From positions 82,601 through 146,600 of the forward strand of contig NZ_JAHUXH010000019.1 of assembly GCF_019219825.1 (NCBI RefSeq): a stretch of 64,000 nt of DNA, given 5' to 3'. Every line of letters begins with the position of its first letter. Within the stretch, counting starts at the first letter, position 1. The stretch is from Streptomyces sp. TRM70350. Its GTDB lineage: Bacteria > Actinomycetota > Actinomycetes > Streptomycetales > Streptomycetaceae. The notes below the pieces were generated by a model, which worked only from the letters and a program-made list of their open reading frames with translations, was not told the origin of the DNA and searched no databases. A program made the position numbers and the translations under genes. Below are positions 40,911 through 54,716 of the stretch, piece by piece.

Positions 40911-42782
40911 GTGGCTGACGTACCTGCCGATCTTGCCGCAGTGTGGCCACGAGTACTCGAGCAGCTTCTCGGTGAGGGCCGTGGGCAGGGTGTCGAGGCC
41001 AAGGACGAACACTGGATCCGGCGCTGCCAGCCGCTCGCGCTGGTCGCCGACACCGCACTGCTCGCCGTACCGAACGAGTTTGCCAAGGGTGTGCTGGAGG
41101 GCCGCCTCGCCCCGATCGTGAGCGAGACGCTGAGCCGTGAGTGCGGCCGCCCGATCCGGATCGCGATCACCGTCGACGACTCAGCGGGCGAGCCCCCGTC
41201 CTCGCCGGCGCCCCCCGTCCCGCCCCAACCGCGCTACGAGGAGCCCGAGCTCCCGTCGTCCGGACAGTACGAGGGGTACGGCCGCCACCGCGCCGAGCAG
41301 CTCCCGGGCTCGCCCGGCGACCAGCTGCCCAGCCCGCGCCCCGCCTACCCGTCGGAGTACCAGCGCCCCGAGCCGGGCGCCTGGCCGCGGTCGTCGCAGG
41401 ACGAGTACAGCTGGCAGCAGCCGCGCCTCGGTTTCCCGGAGCGGGACCCGTACGCGACGCCGTCGCAGGAGTCGTACGGCTCACAGGACGCGTACGGCTC
41501 CCCGTCCCGCGACTCCTACGGCTCCCCTGCGCAGGAGTACCGCGCCCAGGGCTACGACCAGCAGCGCTCCGAGTACGAGCCGTCACGCGGCGACTACGAC
41601 CAGCGCGATGCCCGGCGGGAGCTGCCCGAGCCGTCGGTCGGCGGCGGGCAGGTGCACCGCGGCCCGGTCGGCGCCACGCTGCCGGTGTCCAGCGGCGCCC
41701 CCGGCCCGCTGGCCGCGCAGCCCGCGCCGGCGACCGGCCCCGGCGAGCCGACCGCGCGGCTGAATCCGAAGTACCTCTTCGACACGTTCGTCATCGGCGC
41801 CTCGAACCGTTTCGCACACGCGGCCGCGGTGGCCGTCGCGGAGGCGCCGGCGAAGGCGTACAACCCCCTCTTCATCTACGGGGAGTCGGGGCTCGGCAAG
41901 ACGCACCTGCTGCACGCGATCGGACACTACGCGCGGAGCCTGTACCCGGGCACGCGCGTGCGGTACGTGAGCTCGGAGGAGTTCACCAACGAGTTCATCA
42001 ACTCCATCCGCGACGGCAAGGGCGACAGCTTCCGCAAGCGGTACCGCGAGATGGACATCCTGCTCGTCGACGACATCCAGTTCCTGGCGGACAAGGAGTC
42101 GACGCAGGAGGAGTTCTTCCACACCTTCAACACCCTCCACAACGCCAACAAGCAGATCGTGCTGTCCAGCGACCGGCCGCCGAAGCAGCTGGTGACGCTG
42201 GAGGACCGGTTGCGGAACCGTTTCGAGTGGGGCCTGATCACCGACGTCCAGCCGCCCGAGCTGGAGACGCGGATCGCGATTCTGCGCAAGAAGGCGGTGC
42301 AGGAGCAGCTCAACGCCCCGCCGGAGGTGCTGGAGTTCATCGCCTCGCGGATCTCGCGGAACATCCGTGAGCTGGAGGGCGCGCTGATCAGAGTGACGGC
42401 GTTCGCGTCGCTCAACCGGCAGCCGGTGGACCTGGGTCTGACGGAGATCGTCCTCAAGGACCTGATCCCCGGCGGCGAGGACTCCACGCCGGAGATCACC
42501 TCGACGGCCATCATGAGCGCGACCGCCGACTACTTCGGCCTCACGGTCGAGGACCTCTGCGGCAGCTCACGGGGCCGCCAGCTCGTCACGGCCCGGCAGA
42601 TCGCCATGTACCTGTGCCGTGAGCTGACGGATCTGTCGCTGCCGAAGATCGGCGCGCTGTTCGGCGGCCGCGACCACACGACGGTGATGCACGCGGACCG
42701 CAAGATCCGCAACCTGATGGCCGAGCGGCGCTCCATCTACAACCAGGTGACCGAGCTGACGAACCGCATCAAGAACGGCTGA
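40911..42782 (+). CDS. dnaA: Chromosomal replication initiator DnaA
   Basis: DnaA binds DnaA boxes at oriC and opens the duplex. The 623-residue protein is of the long Streptomyces type: domain I (1-90), a Pro/Gln/Tyr-rich linker (about 95-280) with SYGS-like repeats, the AAA+ domain III with GESGLGKTH (about 324-332) and ILLVDDIQF (about 382-390), and domain IV with GGRDHTTVMHADRKI (about 585-600) for box contact. It starts at GTG 40911. oriC lies immediately downstream. Confidence 0.98.
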   Translation: MADVPADLAAVWPRVLEQLLGEGRGQGVEAKDEHWIRRCQPLALVADTALLAVPNEFAKGVLEGRLAPIVSETLSRECGRPIRIAITVDDSAGEPPSSPAPPVPPQPRYEEPELPSSGQYEGYGRHRAEQLPGSPGDQLPSPRPAYPSEYQRPEPGAWPRSSQDEYSWQQPRLGFPERDPYATPSQESYGSQDAYGSPSRDSYGSPAQEYRAQGYDQQRSEYEPSRGDYDQRDARRELPEPSVGGGQVHRGPVGATLPVSSGAPGPLAAQPAPATGPGEPTARLNPKYLFDTFVIGASNRFAHAAAVAVAEAPAKAYNPLFIYGESGLGKTHLLHAIGHYARSLYPGTRVRYVSSEEFTNEFINSIRDGKGDSFRKRYREMDILLVDDIQFLADKESTQEEFFHTFNTLHNANKQIVLSSDRPPKQLVTLEDRLRNRFEWGLITDVQPPELETRIAILRKKAVQEQLNAPPEVLEFIASRISRNIRELEGALIRVTAFASLNRQPVDLGLTEIVLKDLIPGGEDSTPEITSTAIMSATADYFGLTVEDLCGSSRGRQLVTARQIAMYLCRELTDLSLPKIGALFGGRDHTTVMHADRKIRNLMAERRSIYNQVTELTNRIKNG

Positions 42783-42804
42783 CAGCAGCCGTCGTACGCC
42801 ACTG

Positions 42805-42839
42805 AGGGCGTCCCGGGACGGAGATCCCCGGGGCGCCCT
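42805..42839 (+). terminator. Terminator after dnaA
   Basis: AGGGCG (42805-42810) pairs with CGCCCT (42834-42839), with an inner CCCGGG-type pairing; it follows the dnaA stop by 22 bp. Confidence 0.7.
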
Positions 42840-43640
42840 TCGTCGTTCCACGGCCATCCGGTGTTCGAATACGCGCCGCGTTACGGCCACTCTCCACAGA
42901 TTCGTGGAGTTTTTCCGTCCACATCCTGGGGGCTGCGAAGTTGTCCAGACCGTATCCACAGCCGTGCCTGTTGAAAGACCATCAGACCAGGTCAGCCACC
43001 TGTGGATTGGTGGACGAACGATCTCCACAGACTGTGGACAGCCGGCGGATCCACAAGCTGTGCACGGAGTTGTCCACGGGCAACCCACAGGCTGGGGGCG
43101 GTTGTCCCCAGCGATCCCCAGCTTCTCCACAGCCCTGTCCACTGTTCGGCAACGCGACGCGCCTGATCACCGGGTCGAGTGAAAGGCGTCACACAAAGAT
43201 GCCGGGTTGGGCTGTGGGAAAGGTGGGTAAAGCTGGGGACGGCGCTGGGGAGAACTCGCCTCACCCTGTGCACGGGGTGTGCAGAACTTTCTTTTCTCCA
43301 CAGACGGCCCCGGTTGTCCACCGCCGCCGCCCACAGGCCCCGTGGACAAAATTTCCCCGCTGACCTGCGCAAACGAAGTTATCCACGGTATCCACAGGCC
43401 CTACTACTACTCCCGACCAGAGAGAGCGCGGAATTCGTTTCGAAGGGGGTCCTGTGCACAACTCGCCGCTCGGCGCCCGGCTGCCCCTCGTCACGACTTG
43501 ACCCCGAGAGGCACCTACTGTCAGTGCCGTGCGTCAGACTGGTCCCGGGTGTCCTTCCCTTCCCCGGGGCCGGTGACACCGAGACAGACGACGAAGCCAG
43601 GCAGGGCGAGAAGCGCCGGCAACAGCAGGAGGCGGCAACA
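42840..43640. other. oriC: oriC, origin of chromosome replication
   Basis: This non-coding region between dnaA and dnaN carries at least 16 TCCACA-type DnaA boxes on both strands. On the plus strand they include 42915-42923, 42952-42960, 43021-43029, 43047-43055, 43070-43078 (TTGTCCACG), 43123-43131, 43294-43302, 43314-43322, 43379-43387 (TTATCCACG) and 43388-43396. On the minus strand they include 43001-43009, 43033-43041 and 43341-43349. Partial boxes are at 42890, 42941, 43102 and 43135. The middle (43145-43290) has few boxes. The organisation matches the two-cluster Streptomyces oriC. No gene is seen. Confidence 0.93.
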
Positions 43641-44771
43641 GTGAAGATCCGGGTGGAACGCGACGTACTCGCGGAGGCCGTGGCCTGGGCGGCGCGCAGC
43701 CTCCCGGCCCGCCCGCCGGCGCCTGTCCTCGCCGGCCTGCTGCTGAAGGCCGAGGACGGCCAGCTGAGCCTGTCCAGCTTCGACTACGAGGTCTCCGCGC
43801 GCGTGTCGGTGGAGGCGGAGATCGAGGAGGAGGGCACGGTCCTCGTCTCCGGCCGCCTGCTCGCCGACATCTCCCGCGCTCTGCCCAACCGGCCGGTGGA
43901 GATTTCCACAGACGGTGTACGGGCGACGGTGGTGTGCGGCTCCTCCCGGTTCACACTCCACACCCTGCCTGTGGAGGAGTACCCGGCACTGCCGCAGATG
44001 CCGAACGCCACGGGCACGGTCCCCGGCGAGGTCTTCGCCGCCGCGGCCGCCCAGGTCGCCATCGCCGCCGGCCGGGACGACACGCTGCCCGTGCTCACCG
44101 GTGTGCGCATCGAGATCGAGGGCGACAGGGTCACCCTGGCCTCCACCGACCGCTACCGCTTCGCGGTCCGCGAGTTCCTGTGGAAGCCGGAGAACCCGGA
44201 GGCCTCGGCGGTCGCCCTGGTGCCCGCCAAGACGCTCCTCGACACCGCCAAGTCGCTGACCAGCGGCGACAGCGTGACGCTGGCGCTGTCCGGCTCGGGC
44301 GCGGGCGAGGGCCTGATCGGCTTCGAGGGCGCCGGGCGGCGGACGACGACCCGCCTGCTGGAGGGCGACCTTCCGAAGTACCGCACGCTGTTCCCGACGG
44401 AGTTCAACAGCATCGCCGTGATCGAGACCGCGCCGTTCGTCGAGGCCGTCAAGCGCGTGGCCCTGGTCGCCGAGCGGAACACGCCGGTGCGGCTCAGCTT
44501 CGAGCAGGGCGTGCTGATCCTGGAGGCCGGTTCCAGCGACGACGCACAGGCTGTGGAAAGGGTCGACGCCCACCTGGAGGGCGACGACATCTCGATCGCC
44601 TTCAACCCGACCTTCCTGCTGGACGGCCTGAGCGCCATCGACTCCCCGGTGGCCCAGCTGTCCTTCACCACCTCCACCAAGCCGGCGCTGCTCAGCGGCA
44701 AGCCCGCGGTGGACGCCGAGGCGGACGAGGCGTACAAGTACCTGATCATGCCGGTGCGACTGAGCGGCTGA
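43641..44771 (+). CDS. dnaN: DNA polymerase III beta sliding clamp
   Basis: The 376-residue clamp starts at GTG 43641, with AGGAGG 8 nt upstream, as MKIRVERDVLAEAVAWAARS. Three similar domains follow, with the hydrophobic cleft near the C-terminal YKYLIMPVRLSG end, where polymerase and other partners bind. It encircles DNA as a dimer to give processivity. It is followed by the 6-phosphogluconate dehydrogenase gene, then recF. Confidence 0.97.
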   Translation: MKIRVERDVLAEAVAWAARSLPARPPAPVLAGLLLKAEDGQLSLSSFDYEVSARVSVEAEIEEEGTVLVSGRLLADISRALPNRPVEISTDGVRATVVCGSSRFTLHTLPVEEYPALPQMPNATGTVPGEVFAAAAAQVAIAAGRDDTLPVLTGVRIEIEGDRVTLASTDRYRFAVREFLWKPENPEASAVALVPAKTLLDTAKSLTSGDSVTLALSGSGAGEGLIGFEGAGRRTTTRLLEGDLPKYRTLFPTEFNSIAVIETAPFVEAVKRVALVAERNTPVRLSFEQGVLILEAGSSDDAQAVERVDAHLEGDDISIAFNPTFLLDGLSAIDSPVAQLSFTTSTKPALLSGKPAVDAEADEAYKYLIMPVRLSG

Positions 44772-44967
44772 CGCGCGGATCCGAACACGCCCACGGCGCC
44801 CACAGCCTGTGGATTCACGGCGTGGGCGAAGCCGCAGGTGAGGGCCGTACGCCTGAGCGCGTATGCCCACAGATGTGCGCGACCGTCCGGGTTTAGGCTC
44901 GGACGCAGGTACGAAAGTGCCGCAACGCCACCTCGCATCACCTGTCGCAACCTAAGGAACACAACTG

Positions 44968-45843
44968 ATGGAGCTCGGTCTCGTCGGCCTCGGCAAGATG
45001 GGCGGCAACATGCGCGAGCGGATCCGCCGCGCGGGCCACACCGTCGTCGGATACGACCGCAACCCGGACCTCGCCGATGTCCACAGCCTCGAAGAGCTTG
45101 TGGGCAAGCTCAGCGGCCCGCGCGTCGTATGGGTGATGGTCCCGGCCGGTGCCCCCACCCAGTCGACCGTCGACCAGCTGGCCGAGCTCCTGGACCCCGG
45201 TGACGTCGTCGTGGACGGCGGCAACTCCCGCTGGACGGACGACGAGAAGCACGCCGAGCAGCTGGCCGCCAAGGGCATAGGTTTCGTCGACTGCGGTGTC
45301 TCCGGCGGCGTCTGGGGCCTGGAGAACGGTTACGCGCTGATGTACGGCGGCGACGCGGAGAACGTCGCCAAGGTGCAGCCGATCTTCGACGCGCTCAAGC
45401 CCGAGGGCGACTTCGGCTCCGTGCACGCCGGCAGGGTCGGCGCGGGCCACTTCGCGAAGATGGTCCACAACGGCATCGAGTACGCCATGATGCAGGCCTA
45501 CGCCGAGGGCTGGGAGCTGCTGGAGAAGGTCGACTCCGTGACCGATGTCCGGGAGGTCTTCCGCTCCTGGCAGGAGGGCACCGTCATCCGCTCCTGGCTG
45601 CTCGACCTCGCGGTCAACGCCCTCGACGAGGACGAGCACCTGGACCGGCTGCGCGGTTATGCACAGGACTCCGGCGAGGGCCGCTGGACTGTGGAAGCCG
45701 CCATCGACAACGCCGTGCCGCTGCCCGCGATCACGGCCTCCCTCTTCGCACGGTTCGCCTCGCGGCAGGAGGACTCTCCGCAGATGAAGATGATCGCGGC
45801 GCTGCGGAACCAGTTCGGCGGCCACGCGGTCGAGAAGAAGTAA
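44968..45843 (+). CDS. gnd: 6-phosphogluconate dehydrogenase, short NAD-type
   Basis: The 291-residue protein starts MELGLVGLGKMGGNMRERIR, with the NAD(P) Rossmann loop GLVGLGKMG at the N-terminus and DGGNSRWTDDEKH further on (about 90-102). GHFAKMVHNGIEYAMMQAYA contains the catalytic Lys and the substrate-binding Asn-Gly-Ile-Glu-Tyr set. It is the short form, about 300 rather than 470 residues, usually NAD-preferring. It oxidises 6-phosphogluconate to ribulose-5-phosphate. Its place between dnaN and recF is a Streptomyces habit. A CACAG/CTGTG dyad (44811-44821) lies upstream. Confidence 0.92.
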   Translation: MELGLVGLGKMGGNMRERIRRAGHTVVGYDRNPDLADVHSLEELVGKLSGPRVVWVMVPAGAPTQSTVDQLAELLDPGDVVVDGGNSRWTDDEKHAEQLAAKGIGFVDCGVSGGVWGLENGYALMYGGDAENVAKVQPIFDALKPEGDFGSVHAGRVGAGHFAKMVHNGIEYAMMQAYAEGWELLEKVDSVTDVREVFRSWQEGTVIRSWLLDLAVNALDEDEHLDRLRGYAQDSGEGRWTVEAAIDNAVPLPAITASLFARFASRQEDSPQMKMIAALRNQFGGHAVEKK

Positions 45844-45887
45844 TCCACAGCACATCCAGCACCCCTGGGGGAGGTCGGCGCACCACC

Positions 45888-47009
45888 ATGCACGTCACGC
45901 ATCTGTCGCTCGCCGACTTCCGCTCGTACGCCCGGGTCGAAGTCCCGCTCGACCCAGGCGTCACCGCCTTCGTCGGTCCCAACGGCCAGGGCAAGACGAA
46001 CCTCGTCGAGGCCATCGGCTATCTCGCCACCCTCGGCAGCCACCGCGTCTCCTCCGACGCCCCCCTCGTCCGCGTGGGCGCCGAGCGCGCCATCATCCGC
46101 GCCCAGGTCCGGCAGGGCGAGCGGCAGCAACTGGTCGAGCTGGAGCTGAACCCGGGCAGGGCCAACCGCGCCCGCATCAACCGGTCCTCGCAGGTCAGAC
46201 CGCGTGACGTGCTCGGCATCGTACGGACGGTGCTGTTCGCCCCCGAGGATCTCGCCCTGGTCAAGGGCGACCCCGGCGAGCGGCGCCGCTTCCTCGACGA
46301 GCTGATCACGGCCCGCTCCCCGCGCATGGCCGGCGTGCGCTCCGACTACGACCGGGTCCTCAAGCAGCGCAACACCCTGCTGAAGACGGCCGCGCTGGCG
46401 CGCCGCCACGGGGGCCGGACCATGGACCTGTCCACACTCGACGTATGGGACCAGCACCTCGCGCGCGCGGGCGCCGAGCTGCTCGCCCAGCGACTCGAAC
46501 TGATCGCCGCGCTCCAGCCGCTCGCCGACAAGGCGTACGAACAGCTCGCCCCCGGCGGCGGTCCGGTCGCCCTGGAGTACAAGCCGTCGTCCCCGGGCGA
46601 CGCCCACACGCGCGAGGCCCTCTTCGAGCAGCTCATGGCCGCGCTCGCGGACGCCCGCAAGCAGGAGATCGAGCGGGGCGTCACCCTTGTGGGACCGCAT
46701 CGGGACGAGGTGAATCTCAAACTCGGTGAGATGCCCGCCAAGGGATACGCCTCCCACGGCGAGTCCTGGTCCTACGCGCTGGCGCTGCGCCTCGCCTCGT
46801 ACGACCTGCTGCGCGCCGAGGGCAACGAGCCCGTGCTGATCCTCGACGACGTCTTCGCCGAGCTGGACACCCGCCGCCGGGAGCGGCTGGCCGAGCTGGT
46901 CGCGCCGGGCGAGCAGGTGCTGGTGACGGCCGCGGTCGACGACGACGTACCGCAGGTGCTCGTGGGGGCGCGGTACACCGTGTCGGACGGGACGGTGGAA
47001 CGCGCATGA
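45888..47009 (+). CDS. recF: DNA replication and repair protein RecF
   Basis: The 373-residue SMC-like ATPase helps load RecA at single-strand gaps. Walker A is GPNGQGKTN (about 29-37), the signature region lies before LILDDVFAELD (about 316-326), and FRSYARVEVPLDPGV is typical of the N-terminus. It starts at ATG 45888, overlaps the DUF721 gene by 4 bp (ATGA), and a weak DnaA-box-like TAATCCACA (45841) lies 40 bp upstream. Confidence 0.97.
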   Translation: MHVTHLSLADFRSYARVEVPLDPGVTAFVGPNGQGKTNLVEAIGYLATLGSHRVSSDAPLVRVGAERAIIRAQVRQGERQQLVELELNPGRANRARINRSSQVRPRDVLGIVRTVLFAPEDLALVKGDPGERRRFLDELITARSPRMAGVRSDYDRVLKQRNTLLKTAALARRHGGRTMDLSTLDVWDQHLARAGAELLAQRLELIAALQPLADKAYEQLAPGGGPVALEYKPSSPGDAHTREALFEQLMAALADARKQEIERGVTLVGPHRDEVNLKLGEMPAKGYASHGESWSYALALRLASYDLLRAEGNEPVLILDDVFAELDTRRRERLAELVAPGEQVLVTAAVDDDVPQVLVGARYTVSDGTVERA

Positions 47010-47539
47010 CAGCAGACGAACCGGCCCCGAAGAAGACCCCCGAGCCCTCCGGCGTCGACCTCGCGCGCGTGGCGCTGCGGGCGGCGAAGGAGGCCGCACG
47101 CGCGCGTGGGGACGCGGTGCAGCAGAAGAAGCAGGCGCGCCGCGGCGGCCTGCGCTCCGGCGCGCGCGCCGACGGCCGCGACCCCCTGGCACTCGGCGCC
47201 GCCATCAACCGGCTGATCAGCGAGCGCGGTTGGGAGGCCCCGGCCGCGGTGGGCGGCGTGATGGGTCGCTGGCCGCAGATCGTCGGCGACGACGTGGCCA
47301 AGCACTGCGTGCCGGAGAAGTACGACGAGGACGAGCGGGTGCTCGTCGTGCGCTGCGACTCCACCGCCTGGGCCACCAACCTGCGGCTGCTCGCCCCCAC
47401 GCTGGTCGCCCGCCTCAACGAGGACCTCGGCCACGGCGCGGTCAGGGCGATCAAGGTGTACGGCCCCGGCGGCCCCGCCCGCCGCTACGGCCCCCTGCGT
47501 GCCCCGGGAAGCACCGGGCCCGGCGACACCTACGGGTGA
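47006..47539 (+). CDS. dciA: DciA-type (DUF721) helicase-loading protein
   Basis: The 177-residue protein has the DUF721 domain in its middle and C-terminal half (about 55-145): LALGAAINRLISERGWEAPA, then WPQIVGDDVAKHC and STAWATNLRLLAPTLVARLN. The first 55 residues are a basic, Ala/Arg-rich tail. DciA is the ancestral bacterial DnaB-helicase loader, known between recF and gyrB in mycobacteria too. ATG 47006 overlaps the recF stop. A short hairpin follows (47554-47573). Confidence 0.88.
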   Translation: MTADEPAPKKTPEPSGVDLARVALRAAKEAARARGDAVQQKKQARRGGLRSGARADGRDPLALGAAINRLISERGWEAPAAVGGVMGRWPQIVGDDVAKHCVPEKYDEDERVLVVRCDSTAWATNLRLLAPTLVARLNEDLGHGAVRAIKVYGPGGPARRYGPLRAPGSTGPGDTYG

Positions 47540-47982
47540 GCCACGGGAGCTGAAGCGTGAGCTATATCACGCTCTGAGGGTGACTGACGCCACGTCGGCG
47601 GCGTCCGGCGGTCGGCGTTGTCCACAGGTGCGCACTGATCGTCGTACAACCGCACGCGGTTGCGAATCCTGACCTGACCCTGGAGTAGCGAAGGGTTGAC
47701 ACCCAGAAGCGCTGAGTGCCTCTGTGAGCCTCTTGGAGCCCCCTTCCGCATATCGGGACCCGGCCGAGGATGGTTCAGGGCGGCACATGCGGACTCAGGT
47801 ACCGGCAAACCCCCATCACTGTCGGCGCTACCGGTAGACTGGGTGACAATCCCGCCCCGATCGTGGGGACCGTCCGGGAAAAGCTGAGCAACGCTGAACA
47901 AGGCTTACCAACGCAACATGCCGCAGCCGCTCCGGCAACCCGCCGACGAGCCCGGCTCGTGCTGTGCCAGAAAGGGCGCTTC
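47540..47982. promoter_or_regulatory. dciA-gyrB gap with a DnaA box
   Basis: This 443-bp region contains a weak terminator-like hairpin (AGCGTGA/TCACGCT, 47554-47573) and the perfect consensus DnaA box TTGTCCACA at 47618-47626. TTGACA at 47696 and TAGACT at 47835 are candidate promoter boxes without well-spaced partners. The supercoil-sensitive gyrB promoter is expected here. I see no gene. Confidence 0.55.
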
Positions 47983-50043
<2,061 letters not shown>

Positions 50044-50085
50044 GTCGGTCTCGGCTGACCGCACCAGGAAGGATCTTCACCAGCT

Positions 50086-52677
<2,592 letters not shown>

Positions 52678-52695
52678 CACGAGGAGTGAGTCAGC

Positions 52696-53502
52696 GTGAG
52701 CGGAGCCACGGGCGCCGGATCGACCGGTACCCCGCCCGGTACTTCGGCCGGTGCGGAGACGGACGGCGGCGGCCGTGGCTCCGCCGCGCCTGCGACGGAT
52801 TCGCACACCACCCAACTGCGGGCGATCAAGTCACCCGCGAAGGATGCTCAGACATCGTCGAACTCGCCTGACACTCATGGATCCCAGGGGGGAACTGTGA
52901 CGGACACCCGAGGCCCGCAGACCCAGCAGTACGCGGCTGGAGCGGGCTCGGCCGCTCCGGGCGCGCAGCCGCAGCAGGCGGTTTCCCCGCTGCCCGGTGA
53001 GCGACAGCCGGAGCAGCAGCCCTCCGGGCCGTACCATCCGCCGCAGGCCTACCAGACGCCCGCTGCCCCCGCTTCGCCCGCTTCCGGCAGCGCGGTACGC
53101 CGGCCGCGCACCGGGGCGCGTACCACGCCGCGGGTGCGCAAGGCGCGGCTGCGGGTGGCCAAGGCCGACCCGTGGTCGGTGATGAAGGTCAGCTTCCTGC
53201 TCTCCATCGCCCTCGGCATCTGCACGATCGTGGCGTCGGCGGTGCTGTGGATGGTCATGGACGCGATGGGCGTCTTCTCCACGGTCGGCGGCACGATCTC
53301 CGAGGCGACCGGTTCGAACGAGTCGAACGGCTTCGACCTGCAGGCGTTTCTGTCGCTGCCCAACGTCCTGATGTTCACGGCGATCATCGCGGTCATCGAC
53401 GTCGTCCTGGCGACGGCGCTGGCGACGCTCGGCGCGTTCATCTACAACCTCTCCGCGGGCTTCGTCGGCGGGGTGGAGCTGACGCTGGCCGAGGACGAGT
53501 GA
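52696..53502 (+). CDS. DUF3566 membrane protein
   Basis: The 268-residue protein has a long disordered Gly/Pro/Gln-rich N-terminus (1-145) and a basic segment RVRKARLRVAKADPWSVMKV before two membrane helices (about 160-180 and 228-255). The DUF3566 domain spans the two helices. The gyrA-DUF3566-tRNA order is shared with mycobacteria. The function is unknown; co-transcription with gyrA (18 bp gap) is likely. A downstream in-frame start within the disordered part cannot be excluded. Confidence 0.85.
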   Translation: MSGATGAGSTGTPPGTSAGAETDGGGRGSAAPATDSHTTQLRAIKSPAKDAQTSSNSPDTHGSQGGTVTDTRGPQTQQYAAGAGSAAPGAQPQQAVSPLPGERQPEQQPSGPYHPPQAYQTPAAPASPASGSAVRRPRTGARTTPRVRKARLRVAKADPWSVMKVSFLLSIALGICTIVASAVLWMVMDAMGVFSTVGGTISEATGSNESNGFDLQAFLSLPNVLMFTAIIAVIDVVLATALATLGAFIYNLSAGFVGGVELTLAEDE

Positions 53503-53604
53503 CGGGGCGCTTCAAACGTGCTGCGACTATCGATTTTGGGACTGCCCCGGTCGTGCGCTAATCTTCAGGAGTCGGCGCGCGGGACACGGACCGCAGAGCG
53601 CGGC

Positions 53605-53678
53605 GGGGCTATAGCTCAGTTGGTTAGAGCGCATCCCTGATAAGGATGAGGCCACAGGTTCAAATCCTGTTAGCCCCA
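53605..53678 (+). tRNA. ileT: tRNA-Ile (GAU)
   Basis: The cloverleaf has acceptor GGGGCTA with TAGCCCC, D arm AGCTCAGTTGGTTAGAGC, anticodon loop CTGATAA (anticodon GAT), a short variable region, and T arm ACAGGTTCAAATCCTGT. The discriminator is A at 53678; CCA at 53679-53681 follows and may be encoded. Confidence 0.97.
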
Positions 53679-53690
53679 CCAGCGAGAAGA

Positions 53691-53714
53691 CCCCCAGTCC
53701 ATCAGGGCTGGGGG
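53691..53714 (+). terminator. Terminator after tRNA-Ile
   Basis: CCCCCAG (53691-53697) pairs with CTGGGGG (53708-53714), a 10-nt loop, then CCTTTG. It ends the tRNA transcript. Confidence 0.75.
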
Positions 53715-53816
53715 CCTTTGACATGCACGGCCGACATCCAACGGGGCGGCGCGACATCGGCGGGAGGCCGATGGTTCGGTAGCGCGCTGGTTGGCCAGTG
53801 CTTGGCTGATGGATGG

Positions 53817-54692
53817 CTAGTGGCTTGCTGTGGTCAGGCGTTCCACGCGGGCGGCCGCGGCCTTGACCCGGCGTCGGGCCTCGGTCACGCGGCGGTCGAC
53901 GAAGCGGGCGCGCTCCCGGGCCTGGCGTTCGGCGGTGACGGCCTGCCGGTGCTCCTCCTCTGCCCGTTCCAGTTCCTCGGCCAGGCTGCTGACGCGCTGT
54001 CGCAGCTGGTCCGCCTGCTTCTTGGCGTCCTCCGCGCCGTGGGCGGCCGCCGTCGCCTCCTCCTCGGCGGCCCGCAGTTCGGCCTCGGCGCTCTCCGCTT
54101 CCTCGCGCGCCTTCGCCAGGCGCTCGCGCCGGGTCTCGTCCGCGGCCCTCTCGCGGCGGGCAGCCGGTGGTGGCGCCGCGGATACGGCAGGAGCACGTCG
54201 TACGGCGTCCTGTGCGACCGCCGGGAAGCCGACAGCCGCGTCGAGCGGCTTGACCAGCCTCCCCGCCGCCCATTGCCGGGCCGCGTCCGGGTCGGCGAGG
54301 ACGGCCTGCAGGGTGCTCTCGACCTCCCGCTGGGCGTCCGGAGTGATCGGGCGACCGGCCTGTGCGGCGAGTTGTCCGGCCTGCCGCGACAGCGCGCTGA
54401 TCAGGACGCGTTGCTGACGGCTGAGTTCGCGCAGCTGACCGCCGTCCAGGTCGTGGTGTGCCTGGCGCAGGCCCTCACCGAGCCTCAGCAGCGGTTCGAC
54501 CTGGTCGGGCTGTTCGCGGACCAGGAGGTTGCTCGCCCACGCCGACAGGCTCGGGCGGCGCAGCTTGCCGATCTTCTCGGCGAGGGCGCGGTCGCCGGCC
54601 TTGCGGGCTGCCGCCGCGTGTGTGTCACGAGCGGTGGTGAAGTGGTCCGGCCGCAGCCCGTACAGCTCGTCAGCGACGGCGTCGAAGTCCAC
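53817..54692 (-). CDS. Coiled-coil protein of unknown function
   Basis: From GTG 54692 (with GGAGAGG upstream) this 291-residue protein begins with a globular part, DFDAVADELYGLRPDHFTTA (residues 2-21), containing KAGDRALAEKIGKLRRPSLS. The C-terminal third (about 170-290) is a long Ala/Arg/Glu-rich coiled-coil, with runs such as AEAELRAAEEEATAAAHGAE. The frame extends upstream but is then translated repeat DNA. I know no function. The regular Ala/Glu content resembles DNA-associated or structural coiled-coil proteins. Confidence 0.75.
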   Translation of the reverse strand: MDFDAVADELYGLRPDHFTTARDTHAAAARKAGDRALAEKIGKLRRPSLSAWASNLLVREQPDQVEPLLRLGEGLRQAHHDLDGGQLRELSRQQRVLISALSRQAGQLAAQAGRPITPDAQREVESTLQAVLADPDAARQWAAGRLVKPLDAAVGFPAVAQDAVRRAPAVSAAPPPAARRERAADETRRERLAKAREEAESAEAELRAAEEEATAAAHGAEDAKKQADQLRQRVSSLAEELERAEEEHRQAVTAERQARERARFVDRRVTEARRRVKAAAARVERLTTASH

Positions 54693-54716
54693 GAGCGTGC
54701 CTCTCCGCGTAACGGG

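Noticed and set aside
42783..43640. Frames through oriC that could look like genes
   Set aside because: The region is dominated by DnaA boxes and A/T-richer stretches, and lies between dnaA and dnaN.
53527..54273. Minus-strand frame containing GLTGFEPVASSLSGMRSNQ
   Set aside because: This peptide is the familiar antisense translation of a tRNA gene, often misannotated; here it is the tRNA-Ile complement.
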